Shown here: positions 20,131 to 32,598 of the stretch, one piece after another
How positions within the stretch are numbered: position 1 is the stretch's first letter
Layout: every line of letters begins with the position of its first letter
NCBI GenBank assembly: GCA_942159475.1
Contig: OW804099.1
Location: 14,762,999 to 14,826,998, forward strand
DNA: 64,000 nucleotides
Direction: 5' to 3'
From: Sthenelais limicola
Taxonomy: Eukaryota; Annelida; Polychaeta; Phyllodocida; Sigalionidae
Notes under the pieces: generated by a model
Databases searched by the model: none
The model's input: only the letters and a program-made list of their open reading frames with translations
Told to the model about the DNA's origin: nothing
Translations under genes and position numbers: made by a program

Positions 20131-21193
20131 CATTGGGTCATTTATTCAGCATTTCTTGATATTGAAAATAGATTTGTTGATATTGGAAAATGATTTCTTG
20201 ATATTGGAAAATGATTTCTTGATATAGGAAAATGATTTTCGGATAGAAAGAAAACATTTTCCAATATCAAGAAATCTTTTCCAATATCAACAAATGAATT
20301 ATTGATATGAAAAATATTGATGAATGATTTTCCGATCAATAATTCATTTGTTGATATCGGAAAAGGATTTTCCGATATCAAAAAGCACCTTTCAAAAAAG
20401 AGGCCAAGAAACCCATTTCTTGATATCAAGAATTGGATTCTTGATATTGAAAATTCATTTGAGGATATCAAAAAATTAATTCTTGATATCAAAAAATAAA
20501 TTCATGATATTAGAAAATCATTTTCCTTTGAATTCTAAAATCAAATTATTGATATGAATAAATGCATTTTTTATATCAATAAATGCAATTCTTAATATCT
20601 GTATATCATATTTTTGATATCAAGAATTTAATTTTTGATATCAAGAATGGCATGTATTTCTTGTTATCAAAAATGCATTTCTTGATATCAACAATTCATT
20701 TATTGATATTGATAAAAGCATTTTAAAAGCAATATCAATATATAAATGAGTTGATTCATTTTCCGATATCAAAAAAGCATTTTCCAATATCATAAAAGCA
20801 TTTTCCAATATCAGAAATTACTGAATAAATGACCCAATTGCATTCCATAGTATTCTGAAATTAAATGGTTGATATCAAAAAGTGCATTTTTATATCAAGA
20901 ATTAATTTTTTGATATCCATCAATCCTATTAATCAATCGATATCAAGATCCTATTAATCAATCGATATCAAAAATTCAATTTTTGATATCAAGAATAGCA
21001 TGTATTTTTTGATATCAAAAATGCATATCAAGAATTCATTTTCCGATATCAAGAAATGCATTTTCTGATATCAACAATTCATTTTCTGATATCGCTAAAT
21101 GCATTTTAAATATCAATAAATAAGTTGATTCATAATTTGATATAAAAAAATCCTTTTCTGATATCAATAAATATGGAATAATAGACCCAATGG
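20131..21193. repeat. GATATC palindrome field bounded by inverted repeats
   Basis: Dozens of copies of TTGATATCAA-like palindromes (variants with TTCCGATATCAA, CCAATATCAA) spaced roughly 15-35 bases apart with A/T-rich filler. The left border ATTGGGTCATTTATTCAG (20132-20149) recurs perfectly inverted at 20821-20838 and, less perfectly, inverted at 21177-21193. The two right borders are both followed by GCATTCCATAGT. A perfect 23-bp stem joins 20284-20306 with 20335-20357. The field lies 170 bases after the receptor stop codon and may overlap its 3' UTR. Confidence 0.85.
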
Positions 21194-21249
21194 CATTCCA
21201 TAGTGACAAGAGAGAATAGAAAAAGTGACAGAACATACAAGTAGTGCCC

Positions 21250-21600
21250 ACAAGGTCTCATGTATATTTTATATGACTTTCATGAAATAAGTGACTTTCA
21301 CAAAATGAGGCTGTTGCCATTCATGAAACATTTGACTTTAACACCATTGTCAATTTCCATGAAACTTTTATGAAATGTGTGCTTTTTACAAAGCTTTCAC
21401 CTTTCATGGAACCTTTGACTTTTACAAATTGTGCAAATTTCACAAAATGTGTGACTATTACCATTTTACAACTTGTTTAACTTTTACGAAACACTTGACT
21501 TCAACGAAACTTTTACAAAACCTTACTTACAAAATCTTTGACATGTAACTTTCAAGAAACATGTGACTTCAGATATAAACAAAAACATGCGACTTCAGAC
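21250..21600. repeat. Degenerate GACTTT/CATGAAAC repeat
   Basis: Short phrases such as TGACTTTCACAAAATG, TTCATGAAACATTTGACTTT and ACTTTTACGAAACACTTGAC recur about every 20-25 bases with heavy decay. It looks like an old simple-repeat expansion next to the GATATC field. Confidence 0.65.
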
Positions 21601-22780
21601 ATGATAAGCCTAGATATAGATTTTTTACATCTAGAATGGCATAGATGAAACATTTGGTCATGAATAATCATGTGCAAGTGACACCATGGCTTTTTTAACT
21701 TGTATCTTAAATTGTATGTTTAACTCACTATCAAGTTAAGGTAAATACATTATAAAAATAACTAGATACTACTCTCTCCAATCTGTGTCCAGGTACAAGA
21801 TTAATACACAATGATTAAATTGCCAACTGTAGAGAAGAGATTCTGTCAATATTAAGTCTGCCTTATCAGCGCAGATAAATATATCACCACAACTCTTCAG
21901 ATATACCCACTTCAATACAACAAGACCCTTCTCTCTAGACACAGTTATATCCAATTGCAACATAATTATGTTGCGTATATGGATGGCATCGCTGGCTATA
22001 ATATATTTTACCAGCAAATCAAATAGTTGACAGGCAAAGACATTTCTCTGTATTTATCATTTAATGTAGGAAATGAGGCCACAGATCAACAGGTCAAAGG
22101 ACACACACCTGTTAGGTGCAACCTAGATATTATAGCATGTATGCAAGAGACATGTTTTAATGGACGATTACACTTGAATGTGCTAATTAGTATCACTTTG
22201 CTGTTTGGAGTCTCAAAGAACAAACTTTCAATCATGAAAAGGTTTCTGGTACTATAACTGTGTTTAACTTGCTAGCTAGTTAAGACTAATATATTCTATA
22301 AATTATTACATAAAGCATCGGTGTTCACATGTATGATAATGTTTCATTGTGCTATCACAATAGTAAGTCTCTTTGTGTATAAAGATAAAACAATGATTTT
22401 ATGATCAACCTGTTGTTGTGAATGGTACAGGAAATGAGGACTGAATATCTTGCAATATGTATATTCAGATGTTTTAGGATACTATTGCCTATACCCAGGA
22501 ATACAATACTGATCAGACAGGTTTATTCGCACCAACATCAAGTATAGACCTATAGTAGCGTCAATGCATATTTTGATGTTAAACAAAGCATGACGTAAAT
22601 AGGATATTACGTTCATTTCTTGTGCACAGTAGTTTAGCATGAATTCTCTTACCTGTATCTCAGGTGTAGCACTCCATATGTGTGTTACTTCCCAATGTGA
22701 CGTTTGGTTCTGTGGGAGAAGATTCGTTATAGAATTAAGATTATATTAATTCATGAATATATTAATCATACTAGGGTGTT
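21601..22780. other. Intergenic stretch without recognised feature
   Basis: AT-rich sequence with no supported gene, tandem repeat or element. Confidence 0.5.
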
Positions 22781-22960
22781 GTTTCATGAAAAAATGTACG
22801 GCCTTATCTTGAATATATGACCATCATAAAGATTTTAGATATCTTGAGCATTTATTAGAAATCTTCAATTTAAAACTGCTCTTTGGAGGGATTTACTATC
22901 TATGATCATCCTTATTCAACTGTTGATAACAGTCTGAATAGGTTATTGAATTCATGAAAT
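22781..22960. mobile_element. GTTTCATGAA-ended MITE-like element, copy 2
   Basis: Starts GTTTCATGAAAAAATGTACG and ends ATTCATGAAAT. The interior (GGCCTTATCTTGAATATATG, then TTTTAGATATCTTGAGCATT) parallels 1827-1960. A shorter related inverted pair (ATTTCATATGA ... TTTTCATGAAACAC) occurs at about 23269-23338. Confidence 0.5.
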
Positions 22961-23339
22961 GATAGAGATATATTTCTATCAATATTTCCTCACCGATTAT
23001 CAGTAACAAAATTATATTGGCCTTACATGGGCTGTAAATGAAATAATGAAAAAAAATTAATATTGGTTGTTATAGGACTTACATAATGAAGCACAATACT
23101 AGGCCACTCATTTGAGACTAGACTCCCTCTTGTGTCAGGACATGGCAAAATCACGAAAGAACAAATTAATATTGATGATAATTATTAGCCACATCATAAG
23201 AGTGTACAAAATAAGTAATATCTTTTTTCAAAACATCCCTAAATATCTATAAAATAGGCAAGTAACATTTCATATGACACATCTTATATTGTATGATGTA
23301 TCTTATATCACACAATTACATCTTATTTTCATGAAACAC

Positions 23340-24600
23340 CTCCCAAATTAGATTAGATGTAAGGCCTCACAGACCTATATTCATATCTAACTCTACAGTC
23401 ACATATAAGGCATGTACCTGTATAAGTATATTTATGTACTGAGTAAATTAAGACCCAATATTTAATGTGTAACATCCAGATCTTTCTCATGATGATTAAA
23501 TAAGCTTAGGTTTGCAACCTTTTGTGTGGAGAACATCATAAAGAAGATAAATTATCTAAATGTATTTATATCAAATTCATGAAATAATATGCTATTTTAT
23601 TTAAAGTTTCTATCTTCTTACATATTGTGCAATTGTTTTCTACTTATCTGGATGAGTGACAGTAAAGATGGTATAAAAGAAGATTTAACGATAGAATCAA
23701 GGAGGGATTTATAGTGACCTAAAATGCAAAATGCAAGATTGGTCTCTCAGTGGACAACCTCAGGTGTTCTATGGCACTACTGCATTAAGTTTTTTAATTA
23801 CATTAGCTTCATTTCCTTAGTAATTAGTAATAAGCTTTTTGATAGAGATCATGTGCATATGGTTAAGATTATTATCTTGTGGTTATCTAACAAGTAATTA
23901 TATCTTATATATAGATATTTCATTCCCTAATCAACACACACTTGTGAAAGACATATGAATGTAATATTTATTTATTTATTCAATTCAGAATGGAAAAATG
24001 TTAAAACATTCTATGGATTCACATAGTTATGCCAAATAGGACTTTGAAATTGATTTTCATGTTTGCTTAGTGTAATATTAGAGGACAGTTATTGCTTGTT
24101 CATTGACTTTAGATCGTAATAACACTTTATATTTTAGCACCAAACTCCTCTCTTTATCGGGAGCTTGTGCTTATCTATTCTTCAAGTGTTTGTGTTATAC
24201 TAACATACACAGTCTTGATTTTACATTGTTATGTTTTGAATGGATTTGCTTTGAGCTAAAATATATTCAGTTTGTACTCAGTACAACTATAATGCTAAGT
24301 GACACTAAAGGAAAGTGCACTATTCTGGTGATTTTTCTCCTCATAATTATCATCAAGTTGTTAATTTTGCTTTTCTAATTATGTAAATATTCCTCCATGT
24401 AATTTAATTGTATTTAAGACAAAGACATTCAATGATAGATGTGTCACTATTGATATCAGTTCTGTAATAAACATGGATAACCAAACCATTGTCTTATGAT
24501 ACTTTCACACAAATAATGGGTTAGTTGGGGTGTGGATAATAGAGGGCAGAGCTGTGGTATGTTGTGAGGAATCCTGTTGTAGGCAATCCTGCAACATATG
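23340..24600. other. Intergenic stretch without recognised feature
   Basis: AT-rich, with no reading frame resembling a known protein and no clear repeat until the 55-bp array begins. Confidence 0.5.
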
Positions 24601-25775
24601 ATATTAACCTTAAATACTGTCACCCCCAAATATAACACATAGTATTAACCTTTAGCCAAACCAAGGAAATACTGTCACCCCCAAATATAACACATAGTAT
24701 TAACCTTTAGCCAAACCAAGGAAATACTGTCACCCCCAAATACAACACATAGTATTAACCTTAAGCCTAACCAAGGAAATACTGTCACCCCCAAATATAA
24801 CACATAATATTAACCTTAAGCCTAACCAAGGAAATACTGTCACCCCCAAATATAACACATACTATTAACCTTAAGCCTAACCAAGGAAATACTATTACCC
24901 CCAAATATAACATATAATATTAACCTTAAAGTGGCTAAGATAGTTAAAAACATAGGTTTGGGAGTAGTCAAGAATCGCCTTGAAAATGCACCCAACAATT
25001 AAATCAAACCATCTTAGTCCTATCACGATCTTATTTTTCTTTTAGCTTTCCCATTTGCTGTGAAAATACAATCCTTTTGTTACTGATGCCTGCTCGTCTC
25101 TGCACCGCCTCCATGACGGTTTGAATTCATAGAATTGGGTCACACTGTGGTTGAGGAGAACTGTCAATTTAGCTCAAACCGCAATATGGCCAGTGTCATA
25201 CCTATTTTTTTGCACTAACTTAGCTCTCTCCCTTGCTGATTCCCGTATACATTAAATGTATCATTTGTACTTTCTTCCTAACTTTGAAAAACGCATTACA
25301 AAACCTTGTCACTTTCCCGGTCACTTTGTGTATACACTGGCCAAACTGGGTCAGCTCAACGCTGACTGGAGGAACCTCTCCTGTGACCTACTGCGCATGA
25401 CAACCTTGCTAACTGCTAACGGTCGCTCACCCGAATTTGCGACGGCAGCTATAAATAAATTCACGCTCTTTATGGTAAAATATCTGTTAAGATATGGAAT
25501 ATATAATTTCCGCATCCCCACGGATTTGTTAGGTAGGTTCAGATGCACAACATGCTAGAATATTGGGAAGAAATTCCGTTACTCATGATTCTAGCCCAGA
25601 ACAGCGAGAAGAGTCACTTTAAGCCTAACCAAGGAAATACTATTACCCCCAAATATAACACATACTATTAACCTTAAGCCTAACCAAGGAAATACTATTA
25701 CCCCCAAATATAACATATAATATTAACCTTAAGCCTAACCAAGGAAATACTATTACCCCCAAATATAACACAACC
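24601..25775. repeat. 55-bp minisatellite interrupted by a transposable element
   Basis: Units of 55 bp (AAATACTGTCACCCCCAAAT, then ATAACACATA, TATTAACCTT and AGCCTAACCAAGG) begin at 24613, 24668, 24723, 24778, 24833 and 24888. The array stops at TTAA (24926-24929) and resumes in register at TTAAGCCTAACC (25619) for about three more units. Confidence 0.92.
24930..25618. mobile_element. TTAA-target MITE, copy 2, nested in the 55-bp array
   Basis: A 689-bp insertion flanked by TTAA (24926-24929 and 25619-25622). It starts AGTGGCTAAGATAG and the right end read inward is AGTGACTCTTCTCG. Removing it with one TTAA restores the 55-bp unit exactly, so both boundaries are certain. Its left end matches the right end of the element at 11154-11710 (AGTGGCTAAGAT). 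The 100-codon frame inside it (25256-25558) resembles no transposase. Confidence 0.88.
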
Positions 25776-26400
25776 TTAACAAAGTTTGCCTCCAGTCATT
25801 GGTGATTGATTTGTGGACAGAATATATTTAGAGGAGTGTAGAATATTTCTCACCTTTGATTTCTCAATTTTGGTAGAGATTCTGAGTAATTTAATTGATT
25901 GACCCACTCAAAATAGCTACTGATGGAAATTTGCATTTGTGAAGGCAATATACACCTTCAATCTTATCATTTCATTTGTTCAACCTTAATGATTTGTCAA
26001 GGAGAATTATTGTTCCTTTTGAATCATTTGAGATTGAAATTAAGAATAAATTATTCTAAAATAATGACATGAATTCATATTTAGACAAGGCAAATATTGT
26101 GGTCATCATTGATTAAATAAACATTACTCATTCTTATGCCCTGAGCATAGAAGATATTGCGATATATATGTTAGGATTAGCATTTATTGAACCATAGACA
26201 AGTAAAAGCATGTCTGACCCCCTCCCCATCTCCTGTCCACCCATCCACCAATCTCCTCCCTTCCTATTGCACCCACATCCCCAGGCCCATACGTGGAAGA
26301 GATTAGGCCGGAAGGTGCGTCCCTAACTTTAGTCTGGAGTGCACAGTGATACAGAGTATTGATTCATATGGAGTGATATCTGCTCTCCCTCCCTCCACTG
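25776..26400. other. Intergenic stretch without recognised feature
   Basis: Nothing supported. GAGATTAGGC(C/T)GGAAGG occurs at about 26300 and 26460 with related flanks, a diverged local duplication of about 160 bp. Confidence 0.45.
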
Positions 26401-26554
26401 ACACCCTCCCTTCCTCATTGCCCCCCCCCCTCCTGGCCACTATATGTGCAGGCAGAAAGAGATTAGGCTGGAAGGCATGATCCCTAATGTTAGTCTGCAG
26501 TACGCTATAATTAGTGGTATTTATTCTAGAATCAGAGAATGGTTGTTCCCTCTA

Positions 26555-26735
26555 TTTATCACTCACTCTCTCCCTCTGTCTCCCCCTCCCTCCCTCTCCC
26601 TCCCAAGATCTCTCTCCACCTCATCTCTCTGTCTCCCTCCCTCTCTGTTTCCCACTCTCTCCCCTTCTTTCTCACTTTCTGTCTCTTTCTCTCCATCTCT
26701 TCCTTTCTCCTTCTCCCTTTCTCTCTTTCCCTATA
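26555..26735. repeat. Polypyrimidine (CT-rich) tract
   Basis: About 180 bases of almost pure C/T (CTCTCTCC, CCCTCC). Overlapping Ser/Leu/Pro-rich frames here are composition artefacts. Confidence 0.85.
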
Positions 26736-28113
26736 TATAATACTAGACTTATAAGCCTTATAATGTTGTGTGTATAGTTTAGAAGTATTCCATAACTTCT
26801 GTAAGTTATAGCACCCTATCAGACTCTATGCTGCTCTTAATCACTTGTACTCCTACATTTCCTGGTTGGACTCTCATACCCGGTGTCCAACATCTGTATG
26901 TCAGTACTATTCCACCGATCGCAATTTTAATGGACACAAAGTGGTACAAGCATCGAAACTTGACTGACAATCAAATCTTGACTAACAACAAGATCACTTT
27001 GACCTCCTTATGGTAGTTTAGGATGTATATAGAAGCATAAACCCATTATTCATAATAGTGTAATATTGAAACATCTGACTTACTGTTGAAACGTGTTGTC
27101 GTCCCACTAAACGCGGAGCATCGACTAAACTTTGAGACTTAATGTGCACCTGTTAAAAGTTGGCGAAGATCAATTCCTTATCTTGTGTAGTGATAAGCTT
27201 TAATGGCTGCGTCTTCTGCTGCACAAAATACAAAATATTGAAGAAGAGTTAATGAGACAAACATTTGTGAGACAAGCACTTCCCATTATAGTATATCCAA
27301 CACCAATGCACCATTAAGCACACAATTCACAAAATCTAATCATGAGGTATCGTCAATAAGTTCTCTATGTAAAATCTGACAAGCATGAGTATTAATATAC
27401 CATACACTCTTAATATTTATCCACAATTGTGTCCCCCTATGATAGTTAAGCCATCTGTAATTTAGAGCTAAAGGTTCTTAGATTGACACATGTGTGTAAT
27501 ATGCAGATATATATGCATGGTGCAGCTAGCTGTGAGAGTTAGTGTTGTAAATGGGCAGTGGTTTCTTGGTGATATTTAACTTAGATTATGATATATATGC
27601 TGGTACAGAATGCAAGGCCTGAAACTATTCCCAGGAGTATTAGAATAACATACTAACGATTGACTCATATTAAATATCATTGAATGAATGGTACACACAC
27701 CAGGGACAATACGTTTAAAGAGATTGATGTTTATCTAATTTAGATTTTTATATTGTGAATCTTGTGACAGATGGAGGGACACTACATATATAGTCATAAT
27801 ATGAGCCATGCACAATACAACAGGACTAGGTTATACATTGAAATAGGAGAAACATAATACCAAATTAATTAATTAGTATTTAAATCAATTATGAAGAAAC
27901 CACTCATTCATCTACAACCCAGTCCTCCTTCATCCACTCTCAATAACTCACTAATAAACCCCATTATAAACAGTTTATATCCTCTATTTAACCTACCAAT
28001 AATACATGTTAGTGCTCAAATATCACATTCTAATAACATGGGATTCTAGTATAGAATAAGGCTGAACATGAATGTATCACTGCTCATGGTAAATGAGTGG
28101 CACAGACCATGAT
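26736..28113. other. Intergenic stretch without recognised feature
   Basis: AT-rich, mostly unique-looking sequence. No gene or repeat can be supported. Confidence 0.5.
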
Positions 28114-28326
28114 GGTCAGGGCTTCAGAAAATGTGCCTTCACTGATCCCCAGAACAAATCCCAATTTAAGAGAAAAATGAGTTAACGAGAATAACAAAAC
28201 AGATTTTTCAATCAACTTAATACAAATCAATTCAGATCTTCCTAGCATTTATTAATTACAGCCTAATTTAGCAGAATTTACTAAATATGTATAGCTGCCC
28301 ATTGTACATTTCCTAATGCCCTGACC
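28114..28326 (-). mobile_element. GGGTCAG MITE, copy 2
   Basis: The left end is GGTCAGGGCTTCAGAAAATG and the right end read inward is GGGTCAGGGCATTAGGAAAT. Reading from the right end, the interior CAGCTATACATATTTAG and AAATTAGGCTG aligns with the copy at 6490-6724, in opposite orientation. It sits immediately left of the duplicated block starting near 28340. Confidence 0.72.
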
Positions 28327-28339
28327 CTTGCCTACCATG

Positions 28340-29975
28340 GTAAGGGAAGACAATGGTGAATAGTAAACACAGGAGATACCAGTTATCTGTATGTTGACAT
28401 TTCCCTCCTGCATTGTACCTATGTGCAATATGTGCTGCACACGGAGCCCACCACTTATATTATCTAGGCCATATAGCTTTATAGTATGAATGGATCAATG
28501 GAATATAAAACTAAAGGGGTTTATTTAATAACTTTTGTGCAATGAAAGGGGACTAGTTCGCAGCCAAACAATATTGTAAGGCCTTAAAGAGGGCCAGCAA
28601 ACCTCCCACAGTCAGAGAATTGTCCCCTTAATGTGACCAAGGTTGAAATAAACGTTTACAAATACAAAATACAAATAACATAATATTAATTATATTTCTG
28701 AGTAACTGCCATCAAGTGCTGCTGTAATCTTGATTTAAATCTTTATGTCTGGAATTATGAAGCAATATCTATTGATAAGTTAATCATTAAACTTTAATTC
28801 AATACATTATATATAATAATATATCCAAGCTTAAATCAGTAACTTAAATTTAGTGGTATATTTTTTAACATGACTTTTCAGAATTTCTCTAATAAGGTAA
28901 TTTTTGTGTTGAGGCCTTGGTTTCCATAGTGTGCCAGGATATTTTATGTATGAGCAGAGCGTGTATTTACAGTTTGAAAGAGCAGCTGTAATTTCTAAAC
29001 TCCATTTTATGATATAAATTATTGTTTTTACTCACTGTAATCTTCAGGTTTTCACAACTACCAGATTATATTCTTGGATGAGTTTCTCTGTATTTATTCT
29101 CTCCATATACAGTCCATGCTATCTGAGGTATAACATCTGGGGTGTGCAATTATTCATCATCCAATGATAAAGATGATAGTCAGGGCGGAAATAAAGATTT
29201 CATGGAAATCAATTCCTACAGAATTTTATTCCATGTCGTATGAGTCTCTTTATTTATTGTATGTCTAGGCTGTATAAACTTGCAATAATGAGCAATAAAT
29301 CTACCTTTCTCCTACAGTTGGTTTTCTTAACTTGGGGAATTCATAATGAAAAAAGGTTTATAAATCTTTGGCATATCATAATGGAACTTGGGGTTCTTAA
29401 TTAAATGTCCAGTTACTAGCACTTTACTCCATAGTCATTGTGATAAAAGAGAGACAACAGTTGGAAGAAGTTTAACTGCTAGAGTAGGATCTTCCATCTA
29501 TAGACCCCTGTAGGATGAACATCAGTTTGGGACAGCCTTCTCATACACAGAGGACACCTTGTGGTGACCTTGAGGTACTATTCGACGATGAACAAACCGG
29601 AAATGGTATTATTGTATGGTTCTCCAATAAGTAATGGTGGAACAGAGAGGACATCTAGTGGTTTAACTGAACACTACTAGACTTTGAACACACACTGGCA
29701 ATATGCCAACAATGGTATAGCTATAGCTGGGTGCATTAAAGTTGCATCAAATCATTGATAAGAACATGTTCTACTAAATTTGTAATATGGAGGTCTTTTA
29801 AATCTGAGGCCTATATGGTGTAAATTGAATATTAAGATCATTTTATGTAAGGACCCTAATGATGAAAGACAGGAATAATTATGTAGATCTTTAGATACTG
29901 TAGATTGTAGGGCTACTAATGAAGGTCTGCACTATGTAGGAGATGGGTCTATAGATTAACCATGAGTTGTATGGA
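28340..29975. repeat. Diverged direct duplication, copy A
   Basis: Colinear with 33668-35072. Matching landmarks include CAGTTATCTGTATGTTGACA, CACTTATATTATCTAGG, GAGGACACCTTGTGGTGACC and TGTAGATTGTAGGGCTACTA, in the same order and orientation. Copy A is about 230 bp longer through scattered indels. No protein-coding capacity is evident, so it may be a large degraded element or an old segmental duplication. Confidence 0.8.
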
Positions 29976-30049
29976 AGACGGGTGAGGAGCGGGGCAGGAG
30001 GTGGGTGGCGGTGGGAAGGGGGATGGATCTATAGAGTAAAGAGACAAAT

Positions 30050-30649
30050 TGTGAGGATACTCCATATTAAAGCTGCATTACCCACTAAATTAACCACACA
30101 ACTGTGAGGATACTCCATATTAAAGCTGCATTACCCACTAAATTAACCACACAATTGTGAGGATACTCCATATTAAAGCTACATTACCCACTAAATTAAC
30201 CACACAACTGTGAGGATACTCCATATTAAAGCTGCATTACCTGCTAAATTAACCACACAATTGTGAGGATACTCCATATTAAAGCTGCATTACCCACTAA
30301 ATTAACCACACAATTGTGAGGATACTCCATATTAAAGCTGCATTACCTGCTAAATTAACCACACAATTGTGAGGATACTCCATATTAAAGCTGCATTACC
30401 TGCTAAATTAACCACACAACTGTGAGGATACTCCATATTAAAGCTGCATTACCTGCTAAATTAACCACACAATTGTGAGGATACTCCATATTAAAGCTGC
30501 ATTACCTGCTAAATTAACCACACAATTGTGAGGATACTCCATATTAAAGCTGCATTACCTGCTAAATTAACCACACAATTGTGAGGATACTCCATATTAA
30601 AGCTGCATTACCTGCTAAATTAACCACACAATTGTGAGGATACTCCATG
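30050..30649. repeat. 53-bp minisatellite, 11 copies
   Basis: TGTGAGGATACTCCATATTA begins every 53 bases from 30050 to 30633 (11 full units plus a partial one). Two unit types alternate irregularly, differing at ATTACCCACTAA versus ATTACCTGCTAA. Confidence 0.92.
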
Positions 30650-30852
30650 ATAGAACTGCATTACATCCTTGTTTCGCCCATTCCTGAATCCTTGTCACTG
30701 GAGCTGATTTGCAAATGGATATGTGGGGTGCTGACTGGGGATGCCCTCTGGATTTTCCATGTAGAACTCCTCCAATCCAAGGTGGCATGGCATGGCTTAG
30801 TGCATTGGTTGGGCAACAGGCTACGGGGCACACCTAGTGGCATTGACTCTAC

Positions 30853-31180
30853 TATGGAAAGCGGTATGCAACTACCGACAAATCGGAAGAGAAGTCGGAG
30901 GATCTCCATAGGCTTACTATAGCGACATTTAAAAATGTCGGGTAGTATGTCGGCAAGCTTTCCGACGCGTCGGCTGACTTTTACATTTATCCGCCGATTT
31001 TTCGGGGGCACGAAGGATGTCATTACCGACATTGTTTTCTACAGTTTAAATTGTTCGTCCCCTTAGCGCATAATGAATTTTGTCAGCCGATAAGTCAGTG
31101 ATAAGTGGGCCGATATGTCGGTGACTTAAACTACAATTTGCCGACATGGCGGCAGACGGCCGTCAAAGTCCGCCAATTAT
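30853..31180. mobile_element. Truncated relative of the foldback MITE
   Basis: TATGGAAAGCGGTATGCAAC, then TACCGACAAATCGG, matches the terminal repeat of the element at 33209-33612. Several GTCGG/CCGAC words follow. The right terminal repeat is not found, so this copy is truncated or strongly diverged and its right limit is approximate. Confidence 0.55.
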
Positions 31181-31482
31181 TCATGTTCTCCTAATTCTTA
31201 CCCAGACTTGATTTTGCGACTTGTGACTCATTTTCCTGGAACACATCACAATAGTTATAATCCTATTTAACCTGAATCTAGTAAGAAGTAGCATGTTACA
31301 TAACAACCTAGCCTAAAGTGCGCTACAAAAAATGCCTGTGCTGTCATACAAAAATGGATAATGGAAACTAATATTGTAATATTATAGTTAATCAACTGGA
31401 GCCTAGGATGCTCATGCTCCTAAGAACATTTTTATGAACTTTGGTTAAATGTATTTTAATGTCATCGGGGATTAAAAGAAAT

Positions 31483-31968
31483 CCTCTCCCTCTCCCCCTG
31501 TCTCTCCCCATCTCCCTCTCCACTCTCTCTCCCCCTGTCTCTCCACCTCTCCCGGTCCCCCTCTCCCTCTGCCCTCTCCCTCTCCCCCTTTATCTCTCTC
31601 CCCTCACTCCTTACCCCTTTCTCCCCCTCTCTCCCCAGCCTCTCTCCCACTCTCATTTTCTCTTCCCCTCTCCCCCTCTCTCCCCTCTCTCTCTCCCTCT
31701 CGCTCCCCCTCTCGCTCCCCCTCTCTCGCCTGTACCTCCCCTCTCCCTCTCCCCTCTCTCTCTCCCTCTCTTCCCCTCTCCCTCTTCCCCTCTCCCTCTC
31801 TCTCACCCTCTTCCCCTCTCCCTCTCTCTCCTCTTCTCTCTGTCCCTCTCTCTCCCCCTCTCTCTCCCCTCTCCCTCTCCCCCTCTCTCTCTCTCCTCCC
31901 TCCCTCTACCCCTGTCTTCCTCTCCACTCTCTCTCCCTGTCCGCCTCTCCCTCTCTCTCTCCCTCTCC
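31483..31968. repeat. 485-bp homopyrimidine tract
   Basis: Nearly uninterrupted C/T (CCCTCTCC, CTCTCTCC units). Such mirror-symmetric tracts can form intramolecular triplexes. The long Pro/Ser/Leu frame on + and the Arg/Glu/Gly frame on - are composition artefacts. Confidence 0.9.
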
Positions 31969-32598
31969 CCCTGTACCCCCTCCTGTATGCCCCCTGTACC
32001 CCCTCCTGTACGTCTCCCTGTACCCCCGCCTGTACGTTTCCCTGTACCCCCTCCTGTATGTCCCCCTGTATCCCCTCCTGTATGTCCCCCTGTACCCCCT
32101 CCTGTACATCCCCCTGTACCCCGTTATATATGCCCCCCTGTACCCCCTCCTGTATGTTCCTCTGTACCCCCTCCTGTACGTCTCCCTGTACCTACTCCTG
32201 TACGTTTTCCTGTACCCCCTCCTGTATGTCCCCCTGTATCCCCTCCTGTATGTCCCCCTGTACCCCTCCTGTATGTTTCTCTGTACCCCCTCCTGTACGT
32301 CTCCCTGTACCCCCTCCTGTACGTTTCCCTGTACCCCCTCCTGTATGTCCCCCTGTACCCTCTCCTGTATGTCCCCCTGTACCCCTCCTGTATGTCCCCC
32401 TGTACCCCCTCCTGTACCCCCTAATATATGCCCCCCTGTACCCCCTCCTGTACCCCCTCCTGTATGTTCCTCTGTCCCTCCTGTATCCCCTTGTACCCCC
32501 TCCTGTACGTCTCCCTGTACCAACTCCTGTACGTCCCCTGTACCAACTCCTGTACGTCCCCTGTACCAACTCCTGTATCACCCCTGTACCCCTTCCAG
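31969..32598. repeat. C-rich 24-bp tandem array
   Basis: Units of the form TGTACCCCCTCCTGTATGTC plus CCCC, with ACG/ATG and CCC/TCC variants and some shorter units, repeat to 32598. On the minus strand this gives GGGGG runs every 7-10 bases, a strong G-quadruplex pattern. The translated Cys/Pro-rich frames break repeatedly and are not genes. Confidence 0.9.

Noticed and set aside
25256..25558. 100-codon frame inside the TTAA element
   Set aside because: No transposase motif; the element has clear terminal structure and is too short to be autonomous.
30647..31032. Frames of 91 and 123 codons on opposite strands after the 53-bp array
   Set aside because: They overlap each other and run into the truncated foldback element; no recognised domain.
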